Below, in pieces: positions 12,890 to 25,649 of a stretch of 64,000 bases of DNA. The stretch lies in the NCBI RefSeq assembly GCF_003576645.1, contig NC_044930.1, positions 7,234,518 to 7,298,517 of the forward strand, given 5' to 3'. The notes under the pieces were generated by a model. It was not told where the DNA came from, did no database searches, and was given only the letters and a program-made list of their open reading frames with translations. Each line of letters begins with the position of its first letter. The first letter of the stretch is position 1. The position numbers and the translations under genes were made by a program. Source of the DNA: Ipomoea triloba. Its lineage: Eukaryota; Streptophyta; Magnoliopsida; Solanales; Convolvulaceae.

Positions 12890-13260
12890 GTTATATTATA
12901 TTAGTATTTTTACCCATGTGATGCACATAATAGATTTGCTATAATATTTTAAGAATATTTCGATCGATATATAAATATATAAATTATACTTATAACATCA
13001 AATATATCATCAAATATTATATAACGCAATTGAAAAGATGGTTTGGATCGATTATGCCTATACATGTCATAGTGACAAACTTTTGTTTGTGTTCTATAGC
13101 GCTTGGCATTGTAACTACACTGGGAATTGTTATTGATGATAACCTTAGCATATAAAGTTTAAGATATATATTATAGTTATATTATACTAATATTTCCACC
13201 CGTGCGATGCACGGAATGGATTTGTTATAACTGCATTGAGGAAGGAAGAAAATTTTATGA
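12890..13260 (-). mobile_element. Two diverged Helitron-like 3' ends in tandem
   Basis: The phrase TTTACCCATGTGATGCACATAATAGATTTG near 12910 is a decayed match to the phrase around CCCGTGCGATGCACGG near 13199. The sequence after each (GATTTGTTATAA or similar, ATTTTAAGAATATTT) matches the intact 3' end at 25650. The hairpin CCGTGC/GCACGG is intact only in the second copy. The terminal CTAG is lost in both. Confidence 0.45.
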
Positions 13261-14632
13261 CTGCATACAAAAAAAAATAGACGCATATAGGCTATTAGAA
13301 AAATAAATTTGCTCACCATTAAATTTTGAATGAACTGGATTAAATGTTTAAGAATCAATACTTATTTGCAATACGGACTCATTTTCTTAAAAAATATAAA
13401 AGGATTAGTATTTAGACAATTCTCATAGAATTATTCGTACTTTAAATACACAATTATAAATGCATCTCCTATTTTTAATATTAAATCTTATATATTAATT
13501 GTATATATATTATTTGGTTTGCTAACTACCGCAACATTTTTGAAAATAATAAAATTAAATAAGTACATAATAATTAACGCATTAATTGGAGTAAATCAAT
13601 AATTTAAAATAACAAATATAATTATAATGATAGAATCTTAAATCTATACATGATTATAGCAGGATTCATTTTGGATAAACTCTTAGTATTTATCTTAAAT
13701 AAAAATAATTATTTATTAGATAAATATCGTGGGAGTTTGTTATGGGGTGGAAGTTACATTTTTCACTATGAAAAGAGTCCTCCTTTCATACCTTGAATCA
13801 CACCTTGAAGACATTGAAGACACTTGAAAAGTTGAAGACACACCTTGAAGACATTGAAGCTTTGTAGAGTGCTCAAGGTAGAACCTTTGAAGTGTTTAGT
13901 GAAGAACTTTTCTCAATTTTAAATATTTGAGTTGAGATTATACCAGATGGGGTCCGTCGACTATTGCGATTTACTTACAAAAGTCCTTCCGTTAATTCTC
14001 CCTTAAACTAAGGGGTAAACATGCCATTTTATTCAATTCATGCTTTTTGATACCCTAAATGTAGAATAACACTACCCCCGCTCATTGTAGAATGTCAAAC
14101 TCATATTATCCAAACAATTGAATTTCCTAATAATGATCGCCTCTGAAAGTTTACGATAGTTGAAAAATGTAATCGAAAGAGACGTCATTGAAATCCATCA
14201 GCATCCTCATCCATTCTTGAAACTCCTCATTGCCGTTACATATTCCATTTTCACCGGTGCAACCAATTTGTCTTGTGTTCATTGGATTTTTTTTTTTGGC
14301 GTTTAATAATACTTGTCGCTGTTGTTAGGAGATAGAGGATTTTTTTTGTTGTGTATTTGTATTTGATGTCGTCCTTCGACTATTGCGATTTACTCACAAA
14401 AGTCATTTTATTTAGAAACTACACTAAAAGTACTATTAAACACAAAAAATCAAATTTAAAAATAAGTAAAAGATAATAAAAAATAAACAAAGAAGAAAAA
14501 GTCGGTTTGACCAATGAATAGTAAGTAGGACAGATAAAATGAGATAGAGGGAGTAATTATTAATCAAGAATCACAATTAAAAGGAAGAGTGACTCGGCAA
14601 ATCTTCTATTCATAAAGAAAACTAGCAAGTGC
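13261..14632. other. Intergenic DNA with short repeats
   Basis: AT-rich. CACCTTGAAGACATTGAAG occurs twice near 13801-13859. The phrase TCGACTATTGCGATTTACT occurs in direct orientation near 13957 and again near 14376, which suggests the remains of a duplicated or mobile segment. No gene recognised. Confidence 0.5.
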
Positions 14633-14640
14633 CCCGCATG

Positions 14641-14765
14641 CCTAGCTCAAGTGGTAGACCACTTGACCTAATATCACAACTCCAGTAGTTTAGCAGCAGG
14701 GTGAGGGTTTGACTCGACAGGTCTAGCGCAAGACAAACCTAATGTATCAATAAAAAAAAAAAAAG
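14641..14765 (+). mobile_element. tRNA-derived SINE, family B
   Basis: A head with box-A-like TAGCTCAAGTGG is followed by GTTTGACTCGAC at the box B position and an A-rich tail. AGCAAGT flanks it on both sides (14634-14640 and 14766-14772). Its body differs from the family A SINEs elsewhere in the window. Confidence 0.7.
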
Positions 14766-14772
14766 AGCAAGT

Positions 14773-15480
14773 CTAGGTATTGGCTAGCCCTCCAATCATT
14801 ATTCAATAGACCATGGTCCACACAACTATGTAGATCATAAAATATAATAAAATTATATTATTATATGTGTGTAAAGACATTATTTGAGTACTGAAAATAT
14901 ATTATTTTGTATATTATTCGATATTAAATAATGTAATTCAGTATATATACAAATATGGAGTAATACATTTTTAGTATATTAAAAATGATGTTGTGACAGA
15001 AAAATTTGCCCTAGCCCCTTCACCAGGATTTAGAATATAATTGTGAACTAGTAAATATATTCACGTATGACTAAGTATAGATACAGGAGTTCTTCCAAAT
15101 CACTCAAAGAATTCCGATAAAGCAATAGTAGTTTTTCCTCTAAAATTTAACTCCGCGTGTGTGTATGACTAAAATTAAGAAATATATAAATACTTAGCTT
15201 TAAAAAAGCTGAGATTAAATAACCATAAAGTTTGAAATTTATTCATTCAAAAGAATATGCTTTCCTTGCCTCTTAAATAAACTTACAATGACAGCTTAGT
15301 TTTGATTTCATTGGTTTGACTTTATCCAATTGACTATATACCCATTTGCCTATTCAATAGATTATCCAAGGGAATAGGGATCTACAAAGTATTACACAAT
15401 CATGATGTAATATTGTAATGTAATATTGTAATGTAATGTTATTGCTCTCTTGTTCATTCTGCAAAATACACAACCCCACT
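14773..15480. other. Intergenic DNA downstream of the proton-pump interactor gene
   Basis: AT-rich and stop-dense. A TAATATTGTAATG unit is repeated near 15408-15440. The 3' UTR of the next gene probably ends close to 15480. No other gene seen. Confidence 0.5.
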
Positions 15481-15615
15481 CTATAAGTCGTTCAAATAAT
15501 TTTCTTTTCTAACAAAACATAAAATAAAACTAAAATTCCAGATGCAAGTAAGAATATCCAACACGAAAAGTCCCCTCCCTCCCTATGTTTGAACTCCCTG
15601 GATAGAAAAGCAAGA

Positions 15616-18600
15616 TTATAAGATATTTTGGCGGCTCTTAAGATTGGCGAAGAAGCCAATGTTTCCCAGCAAGAACAAAGCAATGACGATAATTGATGTG
15701 AAAATTATCCGCATCCACTGCTGCATTTTCTTCTTGTTTTTGTTTCGAAGTGGTGGAGGAATAGATTTTGTCTTGTTTTGCTTTGCATACTGAGGGGCCT
15801 TTTGAGTTTTCTTACCACCCTCCTCAGTCTCCTTTGTTTCAGCCTCATTCACAATGTCTTTTATGCTCTCACAGATTGAAACATTTTCACTCTCATTAGC
15901 AGCTTCGCTGCCACCACCCTTCTTTCTTTCCTTCTTTCTCAATCTTTTCTCTCTCTCCTGTACAGATAAAACATAAAATCAGAACAGCCATATGTGCGTA
16001 TATGTATCGCCTTTTAATTTTCATTTCAAGTTAGAACGAATATAAATAGCACAAAGACAGATGCTAAAAGCTTCACCTTCTCTTTCTGTTCTGCTTCCTT
16101 CTGAGCTCGTAATTCTGCCCTCACTTGGGCCTTCTCTGCATTTCTCTTTTTCCTTTCCAGTGCCTCCTTAGCCTTGGCAATCTCCTCTAACCGGCGTTGC
16201 TCTTTCAGTCTAGCAGCAGTCTCCAGCCTTTTAAGTTCCTCTTCCTTCCTAGCCAACTCCAATTCCTCCTTTGTTTGAATTTGAATGTCTTCCCTTTTCA
16301 CATCATTGCTTACATCCGAACTAGATACAGTGTCGTCTGCACTCTCCAAATTAGACTTCACTGCCCCACTTTTCCTCTCTCGTTCAGTTTTTTGTCCTGT
16401 CACTTTCACCATAGGGTTTCTGGCTATGTCTTCATCCTTGATAAGCATTACTTGTTTTTCTTGCTGCAGTGGCAAGGTTGGGGAGACAAAATCAACTTTT
16501 GATGTACGGGAAATCACTTTATCAGTTCTTTCAGCTACATAAACCGGGAGAACAGGTGGATCCTCATTAGGGCCAAGAGAACGACCGTCCAATGTTCCCA
16601 ATCTCCTAACTGTACTCCTCATGTTGCACCTCACATATTCCTTGCGGAACTCATCATCCCTATTCCAGAGTTCCATATATTTCTCAACCTGAAAAATTAG
16701 AGCTCCTAGTTGTCACATTATTCTAAAAGATGGCCAAAGAAGTGAATTAACGAAAAAATAAAACTTCTAGTTGTCACATTATCTAAAAGATGACCAAGGG
16801 AATGAATTAACCAACCTGGTTGGCACAAAGATGATGAAGAGCTTCAGTGTCTTTGCGTGCAGCATGACGACTAGCTGTTGATGCATTATCCTTGTACATC
16901 CGGAAATGGTTGTTCTACAGTTTCAGAAGAATTTAATTTTAGTTGCTACAAAATATTGTCATAAACATTTATCGAGAGTAACAATAGGCGTCACCAAGTT
17001 CTGCCATTTTGCACCAAAAAAAATAAAAATAAAAATAAATACAAACCATAATTTGGAGTTGGTCACTAACTCACTATAGTTTTGTGTTTCATATGATGAG
17101 AGAAAATCCTTCAAAGTTCATACCCTAAACCATTAGGCCAGGCACATAAAGTTCTCAAAGAAGATACTTGGTTTAAAAGTTGTATTTATGCCTTAACCAT
17201 TTAAAGAACATAATAATAAAGCTACAAAAAAATGACAATGAAAATAGAGTCCATTAAATTTGCAGGCTTTTATACCTAGGTGTATTCTTTAATAGTCATG
17301 CAAGATACCCATTCTGGTAAACGCTCCTCCACTAAAGGGGAAAATATGCCATATAATCACTACCAAATCAATTCTCCTAACAAATTACATATATTTTGTT
17401 CCAACCTCCCTAAGGGACAGGTAAACAATCATCTAGTCACTATTAAAAGAATAGCCAGAAGTATAACAAGTTCTGTAAGTGTTCACTCAGCATGATCCAC
17501 AACTTGTTAATCACAGAATAAGCTAAACTTCAACCTCAAAATATTACTACTAACCTTCTCATATAGTATCTTTTTCAAATTCTGAAAGTTTTCGTATGCT
17601 GCTTGGCGAATTTCATTAGCAGCCTTATACTGAGCTCGCAATTCCTTGTGCATTTTGCTTTCTTCTTCATATCTCAAGCTTACTTCTACAGCAACTGCTT
17701 CAGCTTTTGATACCTTGTTTTTAAGGCTATCGAGCTCTTTTTTCAAAATCTGCAAACGTTAAGGTCAGGTAAATGCAAGGGTTAATTAATGAATGAAAAA
17801 ACATGAAAACTCAGAAAAGGATTCCTGCGGAAGGTGCAGAGTGCAACATATTGAATAGAATTTCAGTGTTACCTTTAAGCTCTCTTCAATTTGGTCTCTA
17901 TTATCCAGAGCCTGCTGGACTTCATCACAGCTACCTATGTTAGACGATAATTGATCTCGCAGCTGCTTCAGCTGCTTAATTTCACGAATTAAGTTCTTTT
18001 CCTCCTTTAAAGGAAGAGTTTCATGCTCTATCATGTGTTCCATGCTACATATCTGTAGCCATGAGTAAGTTATGTAAAATGTTAAAAACAAAATACAAAT
18101 GAGATAATCCTCCAAATATTCTGTAAATGGGAAGGGGTTAGGGGTGCATGTGAATTCCTACCCTTGCATCTATCTCCTCGACAGAAATTGCATTCTTCAC
18201 TCTATTAATTGCAGTTTGAAGATGCTCAATTTCAGCACGCTTTGACCTAACCAGCTTACGTGCAGCTCTCTCTTCTGATTTGGCAGCTTCAAATTCAACA
18301 CCATGATGTTGGCAATTGGCCTGCACAAAAGACTCCCACAATTCAAACCAAGTCCGCAATGCATACAAAAAATTGAATAACCTTTAAAATGTTATCTTAC
18401 TCTCTTCTTTTTTATTTCCTGCCAAATAGCATCCCTACTTTGGGTCTTCTCATCAACATGTAGCTGTGCAAGTCTGATCTGCTCTCTAAGCTTTTCATCA
18501 TCAAACCTTGGCATCTTGATAAGGAATTGGAATGGCTTTTTCAAGCCTTCAAAAGTCACAGTACTAACATCCTGTCCAGCAACATTAGCTGAAGAACCGT

Positions 18601-21600
18601 CCAGCAAAATATCCAATGTTTCATTGCACAAAGATTTGTCAGCAACCACAAATTCTTGGCACACCAAATTGTCTTCACCACTTCTTTCAGAACCATTACA
18701 TTGAACTTCCAAGTTTTTAGTGTGGTTTGGTGGACTGCCATTGTTATCAAAAGAGCTTCTCAGAGATTCCAGTCCAGATACAAGAGTATCATCACCATGC
18801 ATGTCCCTATTGATTGAAGTAGATGAGTTCCCAACTTCAGATAATTGTACAACAGTTGAGCTAGATTGGCCACCCTCATTTGAAATTTCAGTTCCACCTT
18901 GCACTTTCTGTTCAGATTTGTCAGTCAACAAGCTAGATGCGGTTTTAGAGCTTGAATCTGTGGGAGAACAACTTGATATGCTGTCATGACCAAGAAACTT
19001 GCTCTCCACTACAGCGGCTTCTGCATCAAGATTTTCTGATTTTGAATCATGAAGAGAACTTCCGCCAGCCAATGCAGACACTTCTTCTGATGCAGAGTTT
19101 TGAATACCAAATTCAGTTCCCAGGCTTGTGTCATTCTCCAAAGAGTTCATAACAATTGCACAACCGCCATCAGCAACAGAAGATACAACGTGTTCATCAC
19201 AACTCCTAGGTTCCAGGACCTCAGCATCTTGAACAGAAATGCTTTCTGTAGGCAGAGAAGCCCCATACCTGTTTTCACAATCTGCACTGACATTTCCAAT
19301 TGTTTCATCAATTAGCTTTTCTCTGGTGTCACCTTCACTCATCATGCAAGCAGCAGGATCATCCATGATCTTGGCTTCCTCAGATGATCCGCTTAATTCA
19401 TGGGAACTTTCACCAACATCAATTTGTCCACTAACTTCTTCTGATTGAGAAACATGGTCTGTAGTATCAATTGGTTTTTCTCTGGTGTCACCTTCACTAA
19501 TCACGCAAGCAGCAGGAGTGCCCATGATCTTGGCTTCCTCAGATGATCCGCTCAATTCATGGGAACTTTCACCAACATCAATTTGTCCACTAACTTCTTC
19601 TGATTGAGAAACATGATCTGTAGTATCAATTGGTTTTTCTCTGGTGTCACCTTCACTCATCACGCAAGCAGCAGGAGCGCCCATGATCTTGGCTTCCTCA
19701 GAAGATCTGTTCAATTCATGGGAGCTTTCACCAACATCAATTTGTCCACTACCTTCTGATTCAGAAACATGGTCTGTAGTATCAATTGGTTTTTCTTTGG
19801 TGCCACCTTCAGTCATCATGCAAGCAGCAGGAGAACTTATGATCTTGGCTTCCTCAGAAGATCTGCTCAATTCATGGGAGCATTCACCAACACCAATTTG
19901 CCCACTACCTTCTTCTGATTGAGAAACATGGTCTGTAGTATCAATTGGTTTTTCTCTGGTGTCACCTTCATTCATCACACAAGCAGCAGGAGTGCCCATG
20001 ATCTTGGCTTCCTCAGAAGATCTGCTCAATTCATGGGAGCTTTCACCAACATCAATTTGTCCCCTGCATTCTTCTGATTCAGAAACATGGTCTGTAGTAT
20101 CAATTGGTTTTTCTGTGGTGTCACCTTCATTCCTCACACAAGCAGCAGGAGTGCCCATGATCTTGGCTTCCTCAGATGATCCGCTACCTTCATGGGAACT
20201 TTCACCAACATCAATTTGTCCCCTAACTTCTTCTGAGTGAGAAACATGGTCTGTAGGATCAATTGGTTTTTCTGTGGTGTCACCTTCATTCCTCACACAA
20301 GCAGCAGGAGTGCCCATGATCTTGGCTTCCTCAGATGATCCGCTACCTTCATGGGAACTTTCACCAACATCAATTTGTCCCCTAACTTCTTCTGAGTGAG
20401 AAACATGGTCTGTAGGATCAATTGGTTTTTCTGTGGTGTCACCTTCATTCCTCACACAAGCAGCAGGAGTGCCCATGATCTTGGCTTCCTCAGATGATCC
20501 GCTACCTTCATGGGAACTTTCACCAACATCAATTTGTCCCCTAACTTCTTCTGAGTGAGAAACATGGTCTGTAGGATCAATTGGTTTTTCTGTGGTGTCA
20601 CCTTCATTCCTCACACAAGCAGCAGGAGTGCCCATGATCTTGGCTTCCTCAGATGATCCGCTACCTTCATGGGAACTTTCACCAACATCAATTTGTCCCC
20701 TAACTTCTTCTGAGTGAGAAACATGGTCTGTAGGATCAATTGGTTTTTCTGTGGTGTCACCTTCATTCCTCACACAAGCAGCAGGAGTGCCCATGATCTT
20801 GGCTTCCTCAGATGATCCGCTACCTTCATGGGAACTTTCACCAACATCAATTTGTCCCCTAACTTCTTCTGAGTGAGAAACATGGTCTGTAGGATCAATT
20901 GGGTTTTCTCTGGTGTCACCTTCACTCATCATGCAAGCAGCAGGAGAACTTATGATCTTGGCTTCCTCAGAAGATCTGCTCAATTCATGGGAGCTTTCAC
21001 CAACATCAATTTGTCCCCTGCATTCTTCTGATTCAGAAACATGGTCTGTAGTATCAATTGGTTTTTCTGTGGTGTCACCTTCATTCATCACACAAGCAGC
21101 AGGAGTGCCCATGGTGTCACCTTCATTCATCACACAAGCAGCAGGAGTGCCCATGATCTTGGCTTCCTCAGAAGATCTGCTCAATTCATGGGAGCTGATC
21201 TTGGCTTCCTCAGAAGATCTGCTCAATTCATGGGAGCTTTCACCAACATCAATTTGTCCCCTGCATTCTTCTGATTCAGAAACATGGTCTGTATTATCAA
21301 TTGGTTTTTCTCTGGTGTCACCTTCACTCATCATGCAAGCAGCAGGAGAACTTATGATCTTGGCTTCATCAGAAGATCTGCTCAAGTCATGAGAGCTTTC
21401 ACCAACGCCAATTTGTCCACTACCTTCTTCTGATTGAGAAACATGATCTGTAGTATCAATTGGTTTTTCTCTGGTATCACCTTCACTCATCATGCAAACA
21501 GCAGGAGCATCCACGTCAATTTGTCCACTACCTTCGTCTGATTGAGAAACATGGTTTATAGAATCAATTGGATTTTCTCTGGTGTCACCTTCACTCATCA

Positions 21601-23257
21601 TGCAAGCAGCAGGAGCACCCACATCAATTTGTCCACTACCTTCTTCTGATTGAGAAGAATGGTCTGTAGTATCAATTGGTTTTTCTCTGGTGTCACCTTC
21701 AGTCATCATGCAAACAGCAGGAGCACCCATGATCTTGGCTTCGTCAGAAGATCTGCTCAACTCATGGGAGCTTTCACCAACATCAATATGTCCAGTACCT
21801 TCATCTAATTGAGAAACATGGCCTGTAGTATCAATTGGTTTTTCTCTGGTGTCACCTTCACTAGTCATGCAAGCAGCAGGAGCACCCATGATCTTGGCTT
21901 CCTCAGAAGATCTGTTGAATTCATGGGAACTTTCAGAAACATCAATTTTTCCACCACCTTCTTCTGATTGAGAAACATGGTCTGTAGCATGAGATACAAG
22001 TACACTAACTTGCTTATCACATAAAACAGGTGAAATGGCTCCCCCTGCTTCTAATGAGGTGAGCTTCTCATTCACTACATTTTCCATCTCGTGCCCCTGG
22101 TCAACTCTAACCCTTTCAAGTTCTGGATTTGCATCAGAACTGAAACCTTTACTTGATTCCTTCTCAAGGTTCTCCCTTTCATGATCAAGTTCACAAGAAT
22201 TTGACTCCACAGGAATATTAACATGGGTGTATGATTCACCATCCTCCACTATTTCAGTTGCCATTACCTCAAATTGCTGCTGATCATTTACCTCCCCAAC
22301 CTCTGGCTTGGCATGTTGGGATTTGCATTCAAAATCATCCATAGGAGCCATTGTACATTTCTCTCCCTCTTCTAACACATCACATGGATTTAAAGTTTGG
22401 CCCACATAATTGCCTTTCTTTACCTCAGTTTTATCAGGGTCACATTCTGCAGCATCCACAACCACGTGCTGATTGTTCTCGCCCTCCACAGTGATAATTG
22501 TCAAATCTATATTGTTTGTCGAACCTAATTTATTTTGTTCAGTGACTGAATCTGCATTTTCTACACCAACGGTTGAATCTGAACTAAGTTGATCTACGGT
22601 CAAATCTGAATCTGAATTATGTTGATCTACGGTCAAATCTATATTATTTTGCTCAGTGGCCGAATCTAAATTAACTAGGTCAACAACTGAATCTAGAATA
22701 ATTTCCTGAGTTACTTGGTTGGAATCTCCAGAGTCGGTCACAGATGAGGACCTCAAATCAACCTGATCCTGAGAGGTCACAGATGAGGACTTCACATCAA
22801 TCTGACCCTGAGAGGTCTGTGGTTTGGACTCAACAGTAGACTCATATTTTTGTGACTCAACAGCTTCGATTTGATTCTGTACTGAATCATTAGAAGCAAC
22901 TTGGGTTCCATCCAAGTTTTCTTTCCCAGCCAAACAATCCTCAGAAACCTCACCCTCATTGGTCGAGAGGAAGACCCCAATCCCTTGAAGAGAACCGTGC
23001 CTCTCCTCTTCAAAGGACTTGCTTAAATCCCCACTTACATTAGAATCCTCTACAACCTTGGTTTCAGCCGAGGCAGCAGGCGCATCAGTGTCGAGTTCAT
23101 TAGCACCAGGATCATCACTCGTACCGTCACTCCCATTGACAAACACATAGGAATTTTCTGAATCATCCATGTCAATGGCGTTAGTTTCAGCACCGACAAC
23201 ACGGTTAGCCTCGTCACCTTCTGCACCGACACTGGTTAGATCCTGGTAGGAATTCAT
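15616..23257 (-). CDS. Proton pump-interactor-family protein with large repeat region
   Basis: Members of this family (Arabidopsis PPI1) bind the regulatory C-terminus of plasma-membrane H+-ATPase and are anchored by a C-terminal membrane segment. Seven coding exons: 23257-18401, 18320-18162, 18052-17873, 17749-17555, 16914-16816, 16688-16077 and 15957-15616. Every exon is a multiple of three, giving about 2147 aa. The conserved core starts near residue 1585 (KKPFQFLIKMPRF), then long coiled coils rich in E, K and R (to about residue 1990). A basic stretch (NKNKKKMQQW) leads to the membrane segment IIFTSIIVIALFLLGNIGFF at about 2118-2137. PPI1 itself is near 600 aa; the extra length is an acidic, probably disordered N-terminal exon with about 17 tandem repeats at residues 420-1315. 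The ATG at 23257 was chosen because the upstream in-frame sequence has no ATG before a stop. Confidence 0.9.
19310..21995 (-). repeat. Coding tandem repeat, 159-bp (53-aa) unit, about 17 copies
   Basis: In-frame array inside exon 1 of the proton-pump-interactor gene. The unit reads roughly TTDHVSQSEEGSGQIDVGES, SHELSRSSEEAKIMG and PAACMMSEGDTREKPID. Five consecutive units (landmarks at 20129, 20288, 20447, 20606 and 20765, exactly 159 bp apart) appear identical in DNA, while outer units differ. Two units, near 21500-21660, are shortened. At 21050-21230 two sub-unit duplications of about 40 bp are inserted without breaking the frame. The pattern is that of a young, still-changing VNTR. Confidence 0.95.
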
Positions 23258-23304
23258 ATCCAGTCCAGAGTTCAATTCCCGCTTCCGGAAACACAGAATT
23301 CTCT

Positions 23305-23850
23305 GTGTCAGCCGTCATTTGAAATCAACGGAAAAAAGTCAACACACAATGTATAACATATACGTCACACACACATTTAAGATTTAAAGATCAACAACAA
23401 ATGAAACCAAATAAAAGTTCAAATTCTATTTTCCGGGAAGAGAAGATAAGCAAAGTGAAAACTAGGAATTTAGAAGAGAATTTGATCGGATTTACTTACA
23501 GGATAGTGTTTGATCACAATGCAGAAGGCGGGAATTCAGCGCAGCGAATTAGAAGCAGCAGATCAGGGAGGAGATCAACACAGACAACACTCAAAGCAAG
23601 AGATTAGCACACATTATTAGTAGGAAAACGACGAAGGGTTTTGGAAGACGCGAGAGAGAGTGGTTTTTCTCTCTCTCTCTCTCTCTCTCTAGTCTCTCCT
23701 GGCTAGACTTCTTCTCCAAAGCGAAAATGAGCAGAGAGGGAGAGGGGTGAGAAGAGAGAGGCTCGCTCGCGACTCGCAATACACGGAACGGAACAGCTGG
23801 CGATGGATCTCCACTTGCGTTTATACGTTTCAACTCCAGCACCTACTGCC
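23305..23850 (-). promoter_or_regulatory. 5' UTR and probable UTR intron of the proton-pump interactor gene
   Basis: On the minus strand a strong donor (CCT|GTAAGTAAA) ends a likely UTR exon at 23500. A plausible acceptor (GACACAG) lies at about 23303, so the intron would be roughly 23303-23499. The upstream ATG at 23318, out of frame with the main start, would then sit inside the intron. The first UTR exon contains a CT/GA microsatellite at about 23670-23691, common in plant leaders. The transcription start is probably near 23800. Confidence 0.5.
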
Positions 23851-23957
23851 GTGCCGTTTTCCCATTTACACCTTCCCCGCCCCCTGAATCTTTTTTTACC
23901 ATTTTATCCTTTTTCCTTTTTTCCCAAATCCCAATCGGATATTCTTTTTATTTTTAT

Positions 23958-24318
23958 TAAAGTTATTTCCATTTTTAGTATTAGAATTAAGAGTGTCAGT
24001 CCATTTTTAGTCTTTTTAACTAAACATTCATATTTGGTCATATAATTATGACATGATTATTTTTTGTTTCCCGTCAACAAAATTGTTGCAAATGCCAAAT
24101 ACAAAGGCATTTTGGTCATTTTATGTTTTCTTTTTAAAAAAATCTATAATTGAAGACCAAAATTCCTTTGTATTTAAATATATTAAAATTATTTTGTTGA
24201 TAGAGGACCAAAATTGATCATGTCATAATAATATTAGGACTAGATGTGAATGTTTCTATAAAACAAAGATTAAAAATGAATTATCATCTATAAATCTATG
24301 GCAAAAATAGAATTATCC
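23958..24318. mobile_element. Inverted-repeat MITE, family B, upstream of the interactor gene
   Basis: A fold-back element related to that at 10759-11130. Both share CGTCAACAAAAT, AATTGAAGACC and TTTTGTTGATAGAGGAC in the same order. The left arm TTATTTCCATTTTTAG and right arm with ATAGAATTATCC mirror each other with mismatches. It lies only about 100-200 bp upstream of the likely transcription start. Exact ends and target duplication are unclear because both sides are T- or A-rich. Confidence 0.65.
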
Positions 24319-24754
24319 TTTTTTTTTTTAATTTTTGTTTTTAATTTGTTCCACTTTTGCCTCATAATTTTAATTTTTATAACATATTCGCATTTATTCC
24401 TTCCAAGTTCCAACCAATTATTTGTCAATTCTTCATGGAAAGTTAAATTATATCCATCACCATCACCTTAACTTTTTAAAAGAGTAATAATGAATTTTTG
24501 TCTTATAATTTATCAATATTATCTTAATATCATCTGTGTAATTCAATATGTTAAAAGTAATAATTGATTATCAAGATTTTAGTTAAACACATCACCGGAA
24601 TCACTAAATCTTACCTTTATCAACTTCTTTCTTTGCTTTAAACCATTGTTAAAACTTAAAACCCAATTCCCTGCATACTTAACATTTCTCAAGTACTGCC
24701 CTTAGCTTCCGTGTGGCTAGGCTGAACATGGAGGGTAGTAAAGTGAGTGAAAAT

Positions 24755-25150
24755 AGAATTCAAAGAAGTAGGATATCAATGGATTTGAACGTTGAAAAAC
24801 GAAGGACAAAAGCTAATTGGAGTCAGAGTTAGGTCATTGAATTAAAAAAAAAAACAAAAAAAAAAAAAACAAAAACAAAAACAAAAAACGGTAACAGTAG
24901 TTTGAGCGTTAGAAATCAAAGGTCAAAGGAGTAAATTGGCATCAAACCAAGTCGATTGAATTCAAAGAAGTGAGGCAACAACGGGCTTGAACGTTGATAA
25001 ACAAAGGTCAAAGGTGATAATTGGCGCCAAATCTAGGTGGCTAAATTCAGAGAAGTATGGTAGCAACATATATGAATATTGATAAGTAAAGGTCAAATGT
25101 GTTAATTGCGTTAAATCTAAGCGACCAATTAAAAAAAATAGTGAGAATTG
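24755..25150. repeat. Degenerate tandem repeat, about 95-bp period
   Basis: Successive segments share the order GAATTCAAAGAAGT, then a GAACGTTGA-like word, AAAGGTCAAAGG, then AATTGGCG..AAATCTAG. Four diverged copies are visible, interrupted by an A/C-rich run near 24842-24890. Confidence 0.65.
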
Positions 25151-25649
25151 ACACATGAAAATGCATCAACCTGCACGAAATCTAGGCAATGCAACAATAA
25201 CAATATGTTAAATAGTGATACAATAAAAAAAAACAAACAAAAAAGAAAGAAGAATGGAATCAATGGATATGAGGTTAATGCCAATGGAGATTTTGATATT
25301 GAAAATGGTTAAATTGATTTAAAGTGACAAATTAAATATCATGGATGGGTTAAATGATTTTTGAACATGAAAATGCAACTTTGCCCTTAAAAGCTCAAAG
25401 TATGTACGAGGTTGTTGTATTATATCGTAAAAAATAAAGTTTTTGTACCTTAATTTTGTATAATTTAATCCTTATACTTTTAAAAATGGTATAATGGAGA
25501 ACAATAATTAACACCGTTAAAATTGATTGTTGACTTTGATGGTGTAGTATTCATCTTATCATGACATGTTAAAAAAATATATTATGTCTCACGCGAACTC
25601 AAATTTATTTAAAAATAATTAATTTAAATAACCAATGCATTAATAATAA
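25150..25649. other. AT-rich intergenic DNA flanking a Helitron
   Basis: No gene or bounded element recognised. The base at 25649 gives the host T expected next to the Helitron 3' end at 25650. Confidence 0.5.

Noticed and set aside
20913..21392. Long plus-strand open frame (about 159 codons) opposite the repeat array
   Set aside because: It is the antisense shadow of the 159-bp coding repeat: the period is a multiple of three, so the opposite strand also stays open. The minus-strand frame is the real gene.
19310..21995. Regularly spaced repeats that might suggest a CRISPR array
   Set aside because: Whole 159-bp units repeat with no unique spacers, they are in frame inside an exon, and the DNA is eukaryotic.
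23258..23275. Earlier start (TTG at 23275) for the interactor protein
   Set aside because: A non-ATG start is not expected in a plant nuclear gene. The first in-frame ATG is at 23257 and gives the family-like N-terminus.
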